Assembly (NCBI RefSeq): GCF_001514195.1
Contig: NZ_KQ948745.1
Coordinates: forward strand, 62,001-126,000
Length of the DNA stretch: 64,000 bases
Direction: 5' to 3'
Origin: Streptomyces griseorubiginosus
Lineage (GTDB): Bacteria; Actinomycetota; Actinomycetes; Streptomycetales; Streptomycetaceae
Part shown: positions 7,329 through 16,639 of the stretch, in pieces
Numbering within the stretch: position 1 is the first letter of the stretch
Layout: the number at the start of each line of letters is the position of its first letter
Program-made: the position numbers and the translations under genes
Notes under the pieces: generated by a model
Database searches by the model: none
What the model saw: the letters and a program-made list of their open reading frames with translations, nothing else
What the model was told of the DNA's origin: nothing

Positions 7329-8972
7329 ATGGCGCGGGCCGAGGGGGCGGGGGGCGGCGTACCCGCAGGGGGGCACGGCGGCGCGTCCGACGCCCGTCTC
7401 ACCGAGCTGCTGCGCGCCGACACGACCACGGCGTACGCGGCCCTGCTGGAGCTCCGCGCCCGCCACCAGCCCGCGGTCCTGGCCTACGCCCGCCTGTGCA
7501 CGGCCGGGGAGAGCGCGGCCCGGCAGCTGGCCGCGCAGACCTTCACGCTCGCGGCCCGGGAGACGGCCCGCGGGATCGACCCCGGCCTCCCCTGGCGCCA
7601 CCGCCTCCTGCTGCTCACGGCCCGCTCGGCCGCGCAGTGGGCCGGGGACCAGCGGTCGGCCGGCCTGGACGCGAGCGTCCTGCTGCTCCTGAACGCCTCC
7701 GGACCCGACGGTCCTGTACCCCCCGTGCTCACCGCCTTCGAGTCCCTTCCGGCCCGCGTCCAGGGCCTCGTCTGGTACGCCCTGGTGGAGGCCGAGCCGG
7801 AGGAGCGCACGGCCGTCCACCTGGGCCTCACCCGCGAGGACGTGGTCTACGGCACGGAGGGCGCCCTGAACGCGCTCGCCCAGGCCTGTCTGCGGTCCCG
7901 CCTGGCCGCCTCGGACGATCCCCGCTGCGCGGACTTCCGCCGGCTCATCGAGGAGTCCGTACGTCCGGACAACCCCCGGGACAGCGCCGATCTGCGCGCG
8001 CACATGATCCACTGTCCGCACTGCGCGGGCGCCCACGAGGAACAGTGCGCACTGCGCGACACCCCGCGGACGGCCCTGGCGGAGGGGCTGCTGCCGTGGG
8101 GCGGGGCGGCGTACGTGCGGGCGGAGCGGGACGCGGGGGCGGGAGTGCGGCCGTCGGAGGCGGGACCGCCCTCGCACGGGTCGGGGGCCGGCGGGTCCCG
8201 GTCGCGGGGGTCGGGGGCGGGCGGGTCCCGGTCGGGTCGGCGGGCGATGCCGGGGGCGGTCGCGGGGACCTGGCCGCGGCCGCGGCGGCTCGTGCTGGCG
8301 TCGGCGGCACTGGGGGTGGCGTTGGCGCCGCTGCTGCTGTTCCTGGGGGCGCGGGACGGTGATCCGGCCTCGGAAGCGGCAGGCACCGCGCTGCCGGGCC
8401 CCTCTCAGGTGACGGTGACCACGACGGTCCCACCGACCCTCGCACCCTCCCCTTCCCTTTCCTCGCCCTCTTCGTCCCCGTCTCCGTCCCTCTCCTCGTC
8501 GAGCAGACCGCCTGCCGCGTCCCCGAGCCCGTCCCCGCCCCGCCGAACGAGCCCACCCCCGTTCCGCGCGCCCGGCGGCTCCTACGCCCAGGTGGTGAAT
8601 CTCGCCACGGCCCGCTGCCTGGACGTCTCCGGCGCCTTCGACGACGGCACGGACGTCGTCACCGCCCCCTGCACCTCGGCCGCCTCCCAGCGCTGGCGTG
8701 CCGACACCGCCCGCGGTGTCCTCCAGTCCGCGGCGGACCCCGACTTCTGCCTCGACAGCCGCGGGGACGTCGACAAGGGCCTCGGCATCTGGTCCTGCGA
8801 CTCCGTGGAGGGCAGCCACGGCGACAACCTGCGCTTCACGGTGGACTCCGACGGCGTGATCCGCCCGGCGATCGCGATCGAGACGGGAGTGACGCCGGGC
8901 GGCGGGAACGGGGTCTCGCTGGAGCCGCTGACCGGGGGCACGGAACAGCGGTGGCGGGCGGGGGCGTCGTAA
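7329..8972 (+). CDS. ECF-like sigma / zinc-finger anti-sigma / ricin-lectin fusion protein
   Basis: About 547 aa; ATG 7329 follows AGGAGGAGGGGCGC. Residues ~22-105 resemble ECF sigma region 2 and ~133-192 resemble region 4 with a helix-turn-helix-like segment. Residues ~222-240 (HMIHCPHCAG...C) look like the HxxxCxxC of zf-HC2 anti-sigma domains. A low-complexity GSGAGGSRS repeat, a membrane helix (~321-341), a long Ser/Pro stalk and a C-terminal ricin-type beta-trefoil (~417-547, CLDVSGAFDDGTDV and QRW repeats) follow. The topology would put the sigma-like part inside and the lectin outside. Similar multi-domain proteins are annotated in Streptomyces as hypothetical or RICIN proteins; whether the sigma part still binds polymerase is unknown. 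Confidence 0.82.
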   Translation: MARAEGAGGGVPAGGHGGASDARLTELLRADTTTAYAALLELRARHQPAVLAYARLCTAGESAARQLAAQTFTLAARETARGIDPGLPWRHRLLLLTARSAAQWAGDQRSAGLDASVLLLLNASGPDGPVPPVLTAFESLPARVQGLVWYALVEAEPEERTAVHLGLTREDVVYGTEGALNALAQACLRSRLAASDDPRCADFRRLIEESVRPDNPRDSADLRAHMIHCPHCAGAHEEQCALRDTPRTALAEGLLPWGGAAYVRAERDAGAGVRPSEAGPPSHGSGAGGSRSRGSGAGGSRSGRRAMPGAVAGTWPRPRRLVLASAALGVALAPLLLFLGARDGDPASEAAGTALPGPSQVTVTTTVPPTLAPSPSLSSPSSSPSPSLSSSSRPPAASPSPSPPRRTSPPPFRAPGGSYAQVVNLATARCLDVSGAFDDGTDVVTAPCTSAASQRWRADTARGVLQSAADPDFCLDSRGDVDKGLGIWSCDSVEGSHGDNLRFTVDSDGVIRPAIAIETGVTPGGGNGVSLEPLTGGTEQRWRAGAS

Positions 8973-8996
8973 CGGCGCAGCGGTGCGCTGAGACCG

Positions 8997-10211
8997 TCAG
9001 GCCACGCGTACGCCCCGTCGCCACACCCCGCTCACCAGGGGCACCCCCGGCCGGTAGGCCAGGTGCACATGGCTGGGGGCGTCCAGGAGGATCAGGTCGG
9101 CGTACGCACCGGGGGCCAGCCGCCCGATGTCCTCGCGTCGCAGTGCCGCCGCCCCGCCCGCCGTGGCCGACCAGACCGCCTCGTCCGGGGTCATCCCCAT
9201 GTCGCGTACCGCGAGGGCGACGCAGAAGGGGACGGAGGAGGTGAAGGAGGAGCCCGGGTTGCAGTCGGTGGACAGGGCCACGGTGACGCCGGCGTCCAGG
9301 AGGCGGCGGGCGTCCGGCCACTCGGCGCGCGTGGAGAACTCCGCGCCGGGCAGCAGCGTGGCGACCGTACGGCTGTTCGCCAGGGCGTCCACGTCGGCGT
9401 CGGTGAGGTGGGTGCAGTGGTCGGCGCTGGCGGCGTCGAGTTCGACGGCGAGCTGCACGCCGGGGCCGTGGGTGAGCTGGTTGGCGTGGATGCGGGGGTG
9501 CAGGCCCTTGGCCCTGCCCGCCGTGAGGATCGCGCGGGCCTGGTCGCCGTCGAAGGCGCCCTTCTCGCAGAAGACGTCGATCCACCGGGCGTACGGGGCG
9601 CAGGCGTCCAGCATCTCGCCGGTGACCAGGGCCACGTAGGCCGCCGGGTCGTCGGCGTGGTCGGGCGGGACGATGTGGGCGCCGAGGTAGGTGACCTCGT
9701 CGGTGTGCGCGGCGGCGATCCGCAGGGCCCTCGCCTCGTCCTGGACGGTCAGTCCGTAGCCCGACTTGGTCTCGAAGGTCGTGGTGCCCTGGCGCAGGGC
9801 CTCGGCGAGGTGGTGGGTGAGGTTGTGTTCGAGTGCGTCGTCGCTCGCCGCCCGCGTCGCCGCCACCGTCGTGCGGATGCCGCCCGCGGTGTAGGGGCGG
9901 CCGGACATGCGGGCGTTGAACTCCTCGGTGCGGTCGCCCGCGAAGACGAGGTGGCTGTGGGAGTCGACGAAGCCGGGCAGGACCGCCCTTCCGCCTGCGT
10001 CGACCCGATTGTCAGTGGCGGGTGCTTTGCTTTGATCACCGGTCCACACGACGCGGTCGCCCTCGATGGCGACGGCCGCGTCCTGGATCAGTCCGAGGGG
10101 GGATCCGTCACCTAGGGAGGGGTCGTTGGTGACCAGGGCGGCGATGTTGGTGATGAGTGTGCTCGCGGTGCTCGCCGAGTGGGCGGGGCTGACGGTCGTC
10201 GCGTTGTTCAT
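8997..10211 (-). CDS. hutI: Imidazolonepropionase (histidine degradation)
   Basis: About 404 aa, normal for HutI. It hydrolyses 4-imidazolone-5-propionate to N-formimino-L-glutamate in the cytoplasm. Amidohydrolase-superfamily metal ligands are visible: PGFVDSHSHLVFAG (HxH) near the N-terminus, GAHIVPP and IHANQ His residues in the middle, SADHCTHL and the late STDCNPGSS Asp. ATG 10211 has GAGGA just upstream. It is the last gene of a leftward hut operon, 59 bases after hutF, and converges with the lectin-fusion gene. Confidence 0.93.
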   Translation of the reverse strand: MNNATTVSPAHSASTASTLITNIAALVTNDPSLGDGSPLGLIQDAAVAIEGDRVVWTGDQSKAPATDNRVDAGGRAVLPGFVDSHSHLVFAGDRTEEFNARMSGRPYTAGGIRTTVAATRAASDDALEHNLTHHLAEALRQGTTTFETKSGYGLTVQDEARALRIAAAHTDEVTYLGAHIVPPDHADDPAAYVALVTGEMLDACAPYARWIDVFCEKGAFDGDQARAILTAGRAKGLHPRIHANQLTHGPGVQLAVELDAASADHCTHLTDADVDALANSRTVATLLPGAEFSTRAEWPDARRLLDAGVTVALSTDCNPGSSFTSSVPFCVALAVRDMGMTPDEAVWSATAGGAAALRREDIGRLAPGAYADLILLDAPSHVHLAYRPGVPLVSGVWRRGVRVA

Positions 10212-10270
10212 GGCGTCCTCGGTGGCCTGGTCGGCGGTGGGGGCGGGTTCGCTGCCGGGGTTCCGCGGTG

Positions 10271-11611
10271 TCATCCGCGCAGGGCGGCGACGGCGTCCGC
10301 GAGGGCTTTCGGCACATCCGGCACGAGGGCGTGCGCCCCGTCCCGAACGACGTGCCGACCTGCCACGACCGTGTGCGACACGTCCGCTGCCGACGCGGCG
10401 AATACGGCCGTCTCGGCCCCGAGCCGCGGAAGCGGCCCTGCCGTCCTGACCGAGTCGAGGGCGACGGTGGTGAAGTCGGCGAGCGCGCCCGGCTCCAGGA
10501 TGCCGGCCTCGTCCCAGCCGAGGGCCGCGTGGCCGTCGGCGGAAGCCGCCCGCAGAAGGGCCGCCGCCGTCCAGTGACCCCGGGTGCGGGTGCGCAGGCG
10601 CTCGTTCAGCTCCATCGCACGGGCCTCCTCCAGCAGGTCGATCACGGCGTGGCTGTCGGAGCCGAGGGAGAGCGGTGAGCCCTCGTTCTGGAGTGCGACG
10701 GCCGGGCCGATGCCGTCCGCGAGGTCCCGCTCGGTGGTCGGGCACATGCAGGTGCCGGTGCCGCTGCCGCCGAGGAGGGAGATGTCCTCGGCGGTGAGGT
10801 GGGTGTTGTGGACGCCGGTGGTGCGGGGGCCGAGGACCCCGTGCAGGGCGAGGAGCTGGGTCGGGGTGCAGCCGTGGACCTCGTGGCAGGCCTCGTTCTC
10901 GGCGGTCTGCTCGGAGAGATGGACGTGGAGCGGCGCCCCGCGCTCCCCGGCCCAGCCCGCCACGGTCGCCAACTGCTCGGCGGGCACGGCCCGTACGGAG
11001 TGGATCGCGGCCCCGATCCGTGCGTGATCCCGTTCCTTGAGAACTGAACAGCGTGCGGCCCATTCCTCGGCCGTGCCGTCGGAGAAGCGGAGCTGGTGGG
11101 TGGTGGGCGGCTGTCCGAAGCCTGAGGAGAGATAGGCGGTGTCGAGGAGGGTGATGCGGATGCCGGCTTCGGCGGCGGCCTCGATCAGGGCCTCGCCCAT
11201 GGCGTTGGGGTCGGCGTAGTGGGTGCCGCCGGGGGCGTGGTGGAGGTAGTGGAACTCGCCGACGCTGGTGATCCCGGCCAGTGCCATCTCGGCGTACACG
11301 GCGCGGGCGAGCGCGTGGTACGTCTCGGGGGTCAGCCTGTCGGCGACCGCGTACATGACCTCGCGCCAGGTCCAGAAGGTCCCGGAGCCGACCTGGACGG
11401 TGCCGCGCAGGGCCCGGTGGAAGGCGTGCGAGTGGGCGTTGGCCAGGCCCGGCAGGGTCAGTCCGCGCAGGATCTCGGCGCCGGGGGGCGGGACGGCGGT
11501 GTCCGTGCGGACGGCGGCGATGCGGCCGTCCCGCACGTCCAGGGCGACACCCGGCTCGACGTGGGTGTCGAGCCAGGCGTGCTCCAGCCAGTAGGTCTTC
11601 GGTGTCGTCAC
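10271..11611 (-). CDS. hutF: Formimidoylglutamate deiminase
   Basis: About 446 aa. It converts N-formimino-L-glutamate to N-formyl-L-glutamate and ammonia, the two-step branch of histidine catabolism used by Streptomyces. The metal-binding signature LANAHSHAFHRALRG, the conserved TSVGEFHYLHH, LHVHLSEQ and SLGSDSHAVID identify the HutF clade rather than other amidohydrolases. GTG 11611 forms a GTGA overlap with the upstream M20 gene, implying translational coupling. The product needs a deformylase, for which the overlapping upstream gene is the obvious local candidate. Confidence 0.92.
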   Translation of the reverse strand: MTTPKTYWLEHAWLDTHVEPGVALDVRDGRIAAVRTDTAVPPPGAEILRGLTLPGLANAHSHAFHRALRGTVQVGSGTFWTWREVMYAVADRLTPETYHALARAVYAEMALAGITSVGEFHYLHHAPGGTHYADPNAMGEALIEAAAEAGIRITLLDTAYLSSGFGQPPTTHQLRFSDGTAEEWAARCSVLKERDHARIGAAIHSVRAVPAEQLATVAGWAGERGAPLHVHLSEQTAENEACHEVHGCTPTQLLALHGVLGPRTTGVHNTHLTAEDISLLGGSGTGTCMCPTTERDLADGIGPAVALQNEGSPLSLGSDSHAVIDLLEEARAMELNERLRTRTRGHWTAAALLRAASADGHAALGWDEAGILEPGALADFTTVALDSVRTAGPLPRLGAETAVFAASAADVSHTVVAGRHVVRDGAHALVPDVPKALADAVAALRG

Positions 11612-12846
11612 CGGCAGGCCAGCCCTTCCAGTACGTCGGCGAGCGCGAGGACCCCGGCCAGGCAGTCGTCCTCGGCGGCGGACTCCGCCGGGGAGTGCGA
11701 GACGCCCGTGGGGTTGCGCACGAACAGCATGGCGGTCGGAATGCTCCCGGACAGGATTCCCGCGTCGTGTCCGGCCCCGGTCCCGAGGACGGGCACCTTG
11801 AGGTCGGTGTCGGTGCCGAGGATGCGGGCGAGTTCGTCGCGCAGGGCGTGGTCGAACTCGACGACGGGGGTGAAGGACTCCCGGACGATGTCGAGGTCGA
11901 CGCCGTGGGCGTCGGCGTACTCCCGGGCCGCCTTCTCGATGCCGCCGACCACCTGGTCGAGGCTCTCCTGGTCCGCGGCGCGGGAGTCGAGCCAGCCGCG
12001 CACCAGGGAGGGGATGGCGTTGACGCCGTTCGGCTCGACGGAGATCTTGCCGAAGGTGGCGACGGCACCGGCGAGTTCGGCCTCGCGGCGGGCGGCGAGC
12101 ACCGTCTCGGCGTACGACAGCATGGGGTCGCGCCGGTCCACGAGGCGGGTGGTGCCGGCGTGGTTGGCCTCGCCCCGGAAGTCGAACCGCCAGCGCCCGT
12201 GCGGCCAGATGGCGCTGGCGATGCCGACCCGGTCGCCGCTGAGGTCCAGTGCCCGCCCCTGTTCGACGTGCAGTTCGACGAAGGCGCCGATGCGGGCGAG
12301 CCGCTCCGGGTCGGCCCCGATGCCGTCGGGGTCGTGTCCGGCGGCCTCCATGGCCCGCGGGAGCGTGACCCCGTCCCCGTCGGTCAGCCGGTGCGCCTGC
12401 TCGACGGTGAGCTGCCCGGCGGTGAGCCGGGAGCCGACGCAGGCGAGCCCGAAGCGGGCGCCCTCCTCGTCACCGAAGTTGACGAGGGCGAGGGGCCTCG
12501 CGAACTCCGCGCGCCGGGCCCGGAGTTCGTCGAGCGCGGCGAAGGCGGACACGACGCCGAGGGGGCCGTCGAAGGCGCCGCCGTCGGGCACCGAGTCGAG
12601 GTGGGATCCGGTGACGACGGCGTCCCCGGCGGTGGGGTCGCCGAGCCAGGCCCACTGGTTGCCGTTCCGGTCGACCTCGTAGGTCAGTCCCCTGGTCTCG
12701 GCCTGCTCCTTGAACCAGGCCCGGCATTCGGTGTCGGCCCCGGTCCAGGCGAAGCGCCGGTAGCCGTGGGAGTCGGGGTGGCGGCCGATGGGGAGCAGCT
12801 CGCGCCACATGGAGTGGAACGAGCTGCCCTGGGACGTCTCCGTCAC
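11608..12846 (-). CDS. M20-family amidohydrolase in the hut operon (allantoate amidohydrolase-like)
   Basis: About 412 aa, full length for M20 zinc hydrolases of the allantoate amidohydrolase / N-carbamoylase group. Metal-binding motifs are present: GSHLDSVPDGGAFDGPLGV, NFGDEEGARFG and ELHVEQG, plus the lid-domain GEANHAGTTR and the late GAGHDAG. It overlaps hutU upstream and hutF downstream by 4 bp on each side, so it is coupled to histidine breakdown rather than purine breakdown. No HutG N-formylglutamate deformylase is seen nearby; the inference is that this enzyme acts on N-formylglutamate. Family certain, substrate inferred. Confidence 0.9.
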   Translation of the reverse strand: MTETSQGSSFHSMWRELLPIGRHPDSHGYRRFAWTGADTECRAWFKEQAETRGLTYEVDRNGNQWAWLGDPTAGDAVVTGSHLDSVPDGGAFDGPLGVVSAFAALDELRARRAEFARPLALVNFGDEEGARFGLACVGSRLTAGQLTVEQAHRLTDGDGVTLPRAMEAAGHDPDGIGADPERLARIGAFVELHVEQGRALDLSGDRVGIASAIWPHGRWRFDFRGEANHAGTTRLVDRRDPMLSYAETVLAARREAELAGAVATFGKISVEPNGVNAIPSLVRGWLDSRAADQESLDQVVGGIEKAAREYADAHGVDLDIVRESFTPVVEFDHALRDELARILGTDTDLKVPVLGTGAGHDAGILSGSIPTAMLFVRNPTGVSHSPAESAAEDDCLAGVLALADVLEGLACR

Positions 12847-14507
12847 GCCGAGTCACCCTCGCGCATCGGGACCCGCACGCCCCGTTCGTCGGCGACGGAC
12901 TCGGCGATGTCGTAGCCCGCGTCGACGTGCCGGATGACGCCCATGCCGGGGTCGTTGGTCAGGACCCGGCGGACCTTCTCGCCACCCAGCTTGGTGCCGT
13001 CGGCGACCGTGACCTGGCCGGCGTGGATCGAGCGGCCCATGCCCACGCCACCGCCGTGGTGGAGGGAGACCCAGGAGGCACCCGAGGCCACGTTCACCAT
13101 GGCGTTCAGCAGCGGCCAGTCGGCGATGGCGTCGGACCCGTCGAGCATGGCCTCCGTCTCGCGGTACGGGGAGGCCACCGAACCGGCGTCCAGGTGGTCG
13201 CGTCCGATCGCCAGCGGCGCGGCCAGCTCACCGCTCGCCACCATGTCGTTGAACCGCTCGCCGGCCTTGTCGCGCTCGCCGTAGCCCAGCCAGCAGATGC
13301 GGGCGGGCAGGCCCTGGAAGTGGACGCGCTCACCGGCCATCTTGATCCAGCGGGCGAGGGACTCGTTCTCGGGGAAGAGGTCGAGGATCGCCTTGTCGGT
13401 CTTGGCGATGTCGGAGGCCTCGCCGGACAGGGCGGCCCAGCGGAAGGGGCCCTTGCCCTCGCAGAAGAGGGGGCGGATGTAGGCGGGGACGAAGCCGGGG
13501 AAGGCGAACGCGCGGTCGTAGCCCGCGAGCTGGGCCTCGCCGCGGATGGAGTTGCCGTAGTCGAAGACCTCCGCACCGGCGTCCATGAAGCCGACCATGG
13601 CCTCGACGTGCCGGGCCATGGACTCGCGGGAGCGGGTGGTGAACCCGGCCGGGTCCTTCGCCGCCGCGTCGGCCATGTCCTCGAAGGCGACGCCGACCGG
13701 CAGGTAGGACAGCGGGTCGTGGGCCGAGGTCTGGTCGGTGACGATGTCGATGGGGGCGCTCTCGGCGAGCATGCGCGGCAGGAGTTCGGCGGCGTTGCCG
13801 AGGAGGCCGATGGAGAGCGGGCGGCGGGCGTCGCGGGCCTCGACCGCCAGCTGGAGGGCGTGCTCCAGGGAGTCGGCCTTCACGTCCAGGTACCGGTGCT
13901 CGATGCGCCGTTCGATGGCCCGGGGGTCGCAGTCGATGCAGATCGCGACGCCGTCGTTCATGGTGACGGCGAGCGGCTGGGCGCCGCCCATGCCGCCGAG
14001 GCCGGCGGTGAGGGTGATGGTCCCGGCGAGGGTGCCGCCGAACTTCTTCGCGGCGACGGCGGCGAAGGTCTCGTAGGTGCCCTGGAGGATGCCCTGGGTG
14101 CCGATGTAGATCCAGGAACCGGCGGTCATCTGGCCGTACATGGTGAGGCCGAGGGCCTCCAGGCGGCGGAACTCCTCCCAGTTGGCCCAGTCGCCGACCA
14201 GGTTGGAGTTGGCGATCAGGACGCGCGGGGCCCACTCGTGGGTCTGCATGACGCCGACCGGGCGGCCGGACTGGACCAGCATGGTCTCGTCCTGCTTGAG
14301 GGTGCGCAGCGTGCGGACCATGGCGTCGAAGGAGCGCCAGTCACGGGCCGCCTTGCCGGTGCCGCCGTAGACGACGAGCTTGTCGGGGTGCTCGGCGACC
14401 TCGGGGTCGAGGTTGTTCTGGAGCATCCGCAGGGCGGCCTCCTGCTGCCATCCCAGGGCGCTCAGTTCCGTACCGCGCGGCGCTCGGACGGGGCGGGGTC
14501 CTGACAT
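12843..14507 (-). CDS. hutU: Urocanate hydratase
   Basis: About 554 aa, the standard urocanase length. It converts urocanate to imidazolonepropionate using tightly bound NAD+ as an electrophile. Characteristic segments are visible, including LVVYGGTGKAARDW, TAGLGGMGGAQPLA, the NAD-site Cys region YGNSIRGEAQ/FCEGKGPFRWAALSG, and HHGGGVGMGRSIHAGQ. ATG 14507 has AGGAGG seven bases upstream; the in-frame extension upstream has no ribosome site. First gene of the operon hutU-M20-hutF-hutI, with a good promoter just upstream. Confidence 0.95.
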   Translation of the reverse strand: MSGPRPVRAPRGTELSALGWQQEAALRMLQNNLDPEVAEHPDKLVVYGGTGKAARDWRSFDAMVRTLRTLKQDETMLVQSGRPVGVMQTHEWAPRVLIANSNLVGDWANWEEFRRLEALGLTMYGQMTAGSWIYIGTQGILQGTYETFAAVAAKKFGGTLAGTITLTAGLGGMGGAQPLAVTMNDGVAICIDCDPRAIERRIEHRYLDVKADSLEHALQLAVEARDARRPLSIGLLGNAAELLPRMLAESAPIDIVTDQTSAHDPLSYLPVGVAFEDMADAAAKDPAGFTTRSRESMARHVEAMVGFMDAGAEVFDYGNSIRGEAQLAGYDRAFAFPGFVPAYIRPLFCEGKGPFRWAALSGEASDIAKTDKAILDLFPENESLARWIKMAGERVHFQGLPARICWLGYGERDKAGERFNDMVASGELAAPLAIGRDHLDAGSVASPYRETEAMLDGSDAIADWPLLNAMVNVASGASWVSLHHGGGVGMGRSIHAGQVTVADGTKLGGEKVRRVLTNDPGMGVIRHVDAGYDIAESVADERGVRVPMREGDSA

Positions 14508-14570
14508 GGTCTGCCTCCTGGGGGCTGTGCTGCGGATGGCCGGGTACCGGTGAGTGCTGTCGATATTCAC

Positions 14571-14599
14571 ATCCTGGCCGCCTGAATAGAACTAGTCAA
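14571..14599 (-). promoter_or_regulatory. Predicted HrdB-type promoter of the hut operon
   Basis: On the minus strand TTGACT (14594-14599) and CAGGAT (14571-14576) are separated by exactly 17 bases. The start point would be near 14564, giving a leader of about 57 bases before hutU. It lies in the divergent gap shared with the PLP decarboxylase gene. Confidence 0.6.
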
Positions 14600-14681
14600 T
14601 ACGTTCCGGCGTCTGCCTCAGGAGGGAAAGGATGTCTCCTGGACATGCGCACCCTCGAAAGCACTGGCGAGGACGGGAGTC

Positions 14682-16058
14682 GTGGTGGACGAGTACGGCA
14701 ACACCGGCGAAGAACGGGCGGCCCGCCGGGACGAGGCGGTGCGCGGGGCCGTGGAGCGGGGCCTGCTGGGCCCGGACGCCCCCATCGTCGGGCTTCTCGA
14801 CGTCACCGGCATCCGGGAGTCGGCGCGGGAACTGCGGGCGGCCTTCGACGCCGTCACGGCACCCGGCACCCCGGTGCTGCACGCCTTCGCGGTGAAGGCG
14901 ACCCCGCTGGTGCCGGTGCTGCGGCTGCTGCGCGAGGAGGGCATCGGCGCGGAGGTGGCGAGCCCGGGTGAACTGGCCCTGGCGCGGGCGGCGGGCCTCT
15001 CGCCGGCCCGGACCGTGCTGGACTCGCCCGCGAAGACGGCGGCCGAACTGCGGGAGGCCCTGGCGCTGGGGATCGCGGTCAACGCGGACAACCCGCAGGA
15101 GCTGGACCGCATCGACGGCCTGGTGCGGTCGGCGGTCAGCCGCTCCCCGCTCGGCATCCGGGTCAACCCGCAGGTCGGCGGCGGTTCCATCGGGGCGACC
15201 TCGACGGCCACCGAGACCTCGAAGTTCGGGGTGGCGCTGCGGGACGAGGGGGCGCGCGAGTGGGTGGTGCGCGCCTACCTGGAACGGCCCTGGCTGAGCC
15301 GGCTGCACGCGCACACCGGATCGCAGGGCATCCCGCTCGCCCTGATGGTGCGGGGTGTCGAGGAGACGTACGCGCTCGCCGAGGAGATCAACCGGCGGAT
15401 CGGGCGGCCGCAGATCGACACGATCGACATCGGCGGCGGGCTGCCGGTGAACTTCGCCTCGGAGGCGACTTCACCGACGTACACGGAGTACGCGCGGGCG
15501 CTGAAGGCGGGGGTGCCGGGGCTGTTCGACGGGCGGTACGGGCTGGTGACCGAGTTCGGGCGGTCATTGCTGGCCAAGCACGGCACGATCGTGGCGCGGG
15601 TGGAGTACGCCAAGAGCGCGGGCGGGCGGCCGGTCGCGGTGACGCACGCGGGCGTGCAGGTCGCGACGCGGACGGTGTACGTGCCGGGGTCGTGGCCGCT
15701 CAGGATCGCGGCGTACGACGGCAAGGGGCGGCCGAAGAGCGGGCCCGAGGTGGTGCAGGACGTGGCGGGGCCGGCCTGTTTCGCGGGCGACCTGCTGGCC
15801 GAGGGGCGTGCGCTGCCCCTGCTGGACCAGGGGGACTACGCGGCGGCGCTGGACACGGGCGCCTACTACTTCGCGCACCACTACGCCTACAACTCGCTGG
15901 CCCGGCCGGGCATCTACGGCTTCGTGCCCGACCCGCAGACGGGCGGCGTCCGCTTCGCGACCGTGCGGGACCCGCAGACCCTCGCCTCGATCGTGGCCGA
16001 ATCCGGAGGGGCGCACGTCGGGGCGCTCACCACCCTGCACACCCCCGGAAGCCGTTGA
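14682..16058 (+). CDS. PLP-dependent decarboxylase of the LysA (fold III) family
   Basis: About 458 aa. The alanine-racemase-fold signature with the PLP lysine (LHAFAVKATP, Lys ~72) is followed by EVASPGEL, HTGSQG and DIGGGLPVNF phosphate-binding loops, TEFGRSLLAKHG, and the C-terminal CFAGD and YYFAHHYAYN motifs of group IV decarboxylases. This fits diaminopimelate, ornithine or arginine decarboxylase types. The sequence divergence and location away from lysine genes make a non-canonical substrate possible. Tandem GTG codons at 14682 and 14685 follow GGGAG; the second has the better spacing. It diverges from the hut operon, so it may share regulation. Confidence 0.85.
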   Translation: MVDEYGNTGEERAARRDEAVRGAVERGLLGPDAPIVGLLDVTGIRESARELRAAFDAVTAPGTPVLHAFAVKATPLVPVLRLLREEGIGAEVASPGELALARAAGLSPARTVLDSPAKTAAELREALALGIAVNADNPQELDRIDGLVRSAVSRSPLGIRVNPQVGGGSIGATSTATETSKFGVALRDEGAREWVVRAYLERPWLSRLHAHTGSQGIPLALMVRGVEETYALAEEINRRIGRPQIDTIDIGGGLPVNFASEATSPTYTEYARALKAGVPGLFDGRYGLVTEFGRSLLAKHGTIVARVEYAKSAGGRPVAVTHAGVQVATRTVYVPGSWPLRIAAYDGKGRPKSGPEVVQDVAGPACFAGDLLAEGRALPLLDQGDYAAALDTGAYYFAHHYAYNSLARPGIYGFVPDPQTGGVRFATVRDPQTLASIVAESGGAHVGALTTLHTPGSR

Positions 16059-16228
16059 CGCGCGCCCCACAGGTCGCTGATCAAATAGCCGGTGAAACAA
16101 GGCAAGTCGACCCACTCTAGTCACCCCGAGCATGTTCCACCGGAAAATGCCAGATCCCTCACCCCTGGCGCACACGTTGCGTAGTTTCGGCGTCACTCAG
16201 CCGAACCCCAGGCGGGAGGGGAGCCACG

Positions 16229-16639
16229 GTGCAGGGAATCGACGAGTGCCTGCTGGAAGCCATGCGACTGCCGGGTGCGCGGGGCGCCGCGCTGGTCGAC
16301 TGGACCAGCGGGCTGGCCCTGGGCGCCGTGGGGGAGTCCCCCGGCGGTGACCAGGAGGCGGCCGCGGCCGAGGCCGCCGAACTCGCCCGGCTCGCCGCGG
16401 AACAGCGCGCCTTCGCCTCCGGTCCCGACGACACCGGCGCGACCGCCGAGCAGGACGGGGTCCCGCCGGTCGAGGACCTCATCCTCAGCAACCGGGACAG
16501 CTACCACGTGCTGCGTTTCGTGGCGACGTCCTTCGACAGCAGCGTCTTCCTGCACCTGTGGCTGGCCCGCGCGGAGGGCAACCTCGCGCTGGCCCGTATC
16601 CGGCTGGGCGAGATGGCCGGACGGCTGGTGCTCGGATGA
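16229..16639 (+). CDS. Roadblock/LC7-like protein
   Basis: About 136 aa. It shares the pattern GAALVDWTSGLALG ... VEDLILSNRDSYHVLRF ... LHLWLARAEGNLALAR with the last gene of this cluster (18260-18634), so the two are paralogues flanking the operon. The fold resembles roadblock/LC7 proteins, which in actinomycetes usually act as partners of small Ras-like GTPases. An acidic Ala/Glu-rich insertion (~residues 35-75) distinguishes it from the paralogue. GTG 16229 follows GGGAGGGGAG. Its stop overlaps the next start by 4 bp. Confidence 0.8.
   Translation: MQGIDECLLEAMRLPGARGAALVDWTSGLALGAVGESPGGDQEAAAAEAAELARLAAEQRAFASGPDDTGATAEQDGVPPVEDLILSNRDSYHVLRFVATSFDSSVFLHLWLARAEGNLALARIRLGEMAGRLVLG

Noticed and set aside
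10212..12068. N-terminal extension of the hutI frame
   Set aside because: The open frame runs on through hutF and M20 because of GC bias; HutI length and the ribosome site support the start at 10211.
12927..14504. A 525-codon open frame on the plus strand
   Set aside because: Antisense to hutU, low-complexity product, no ribosome site.
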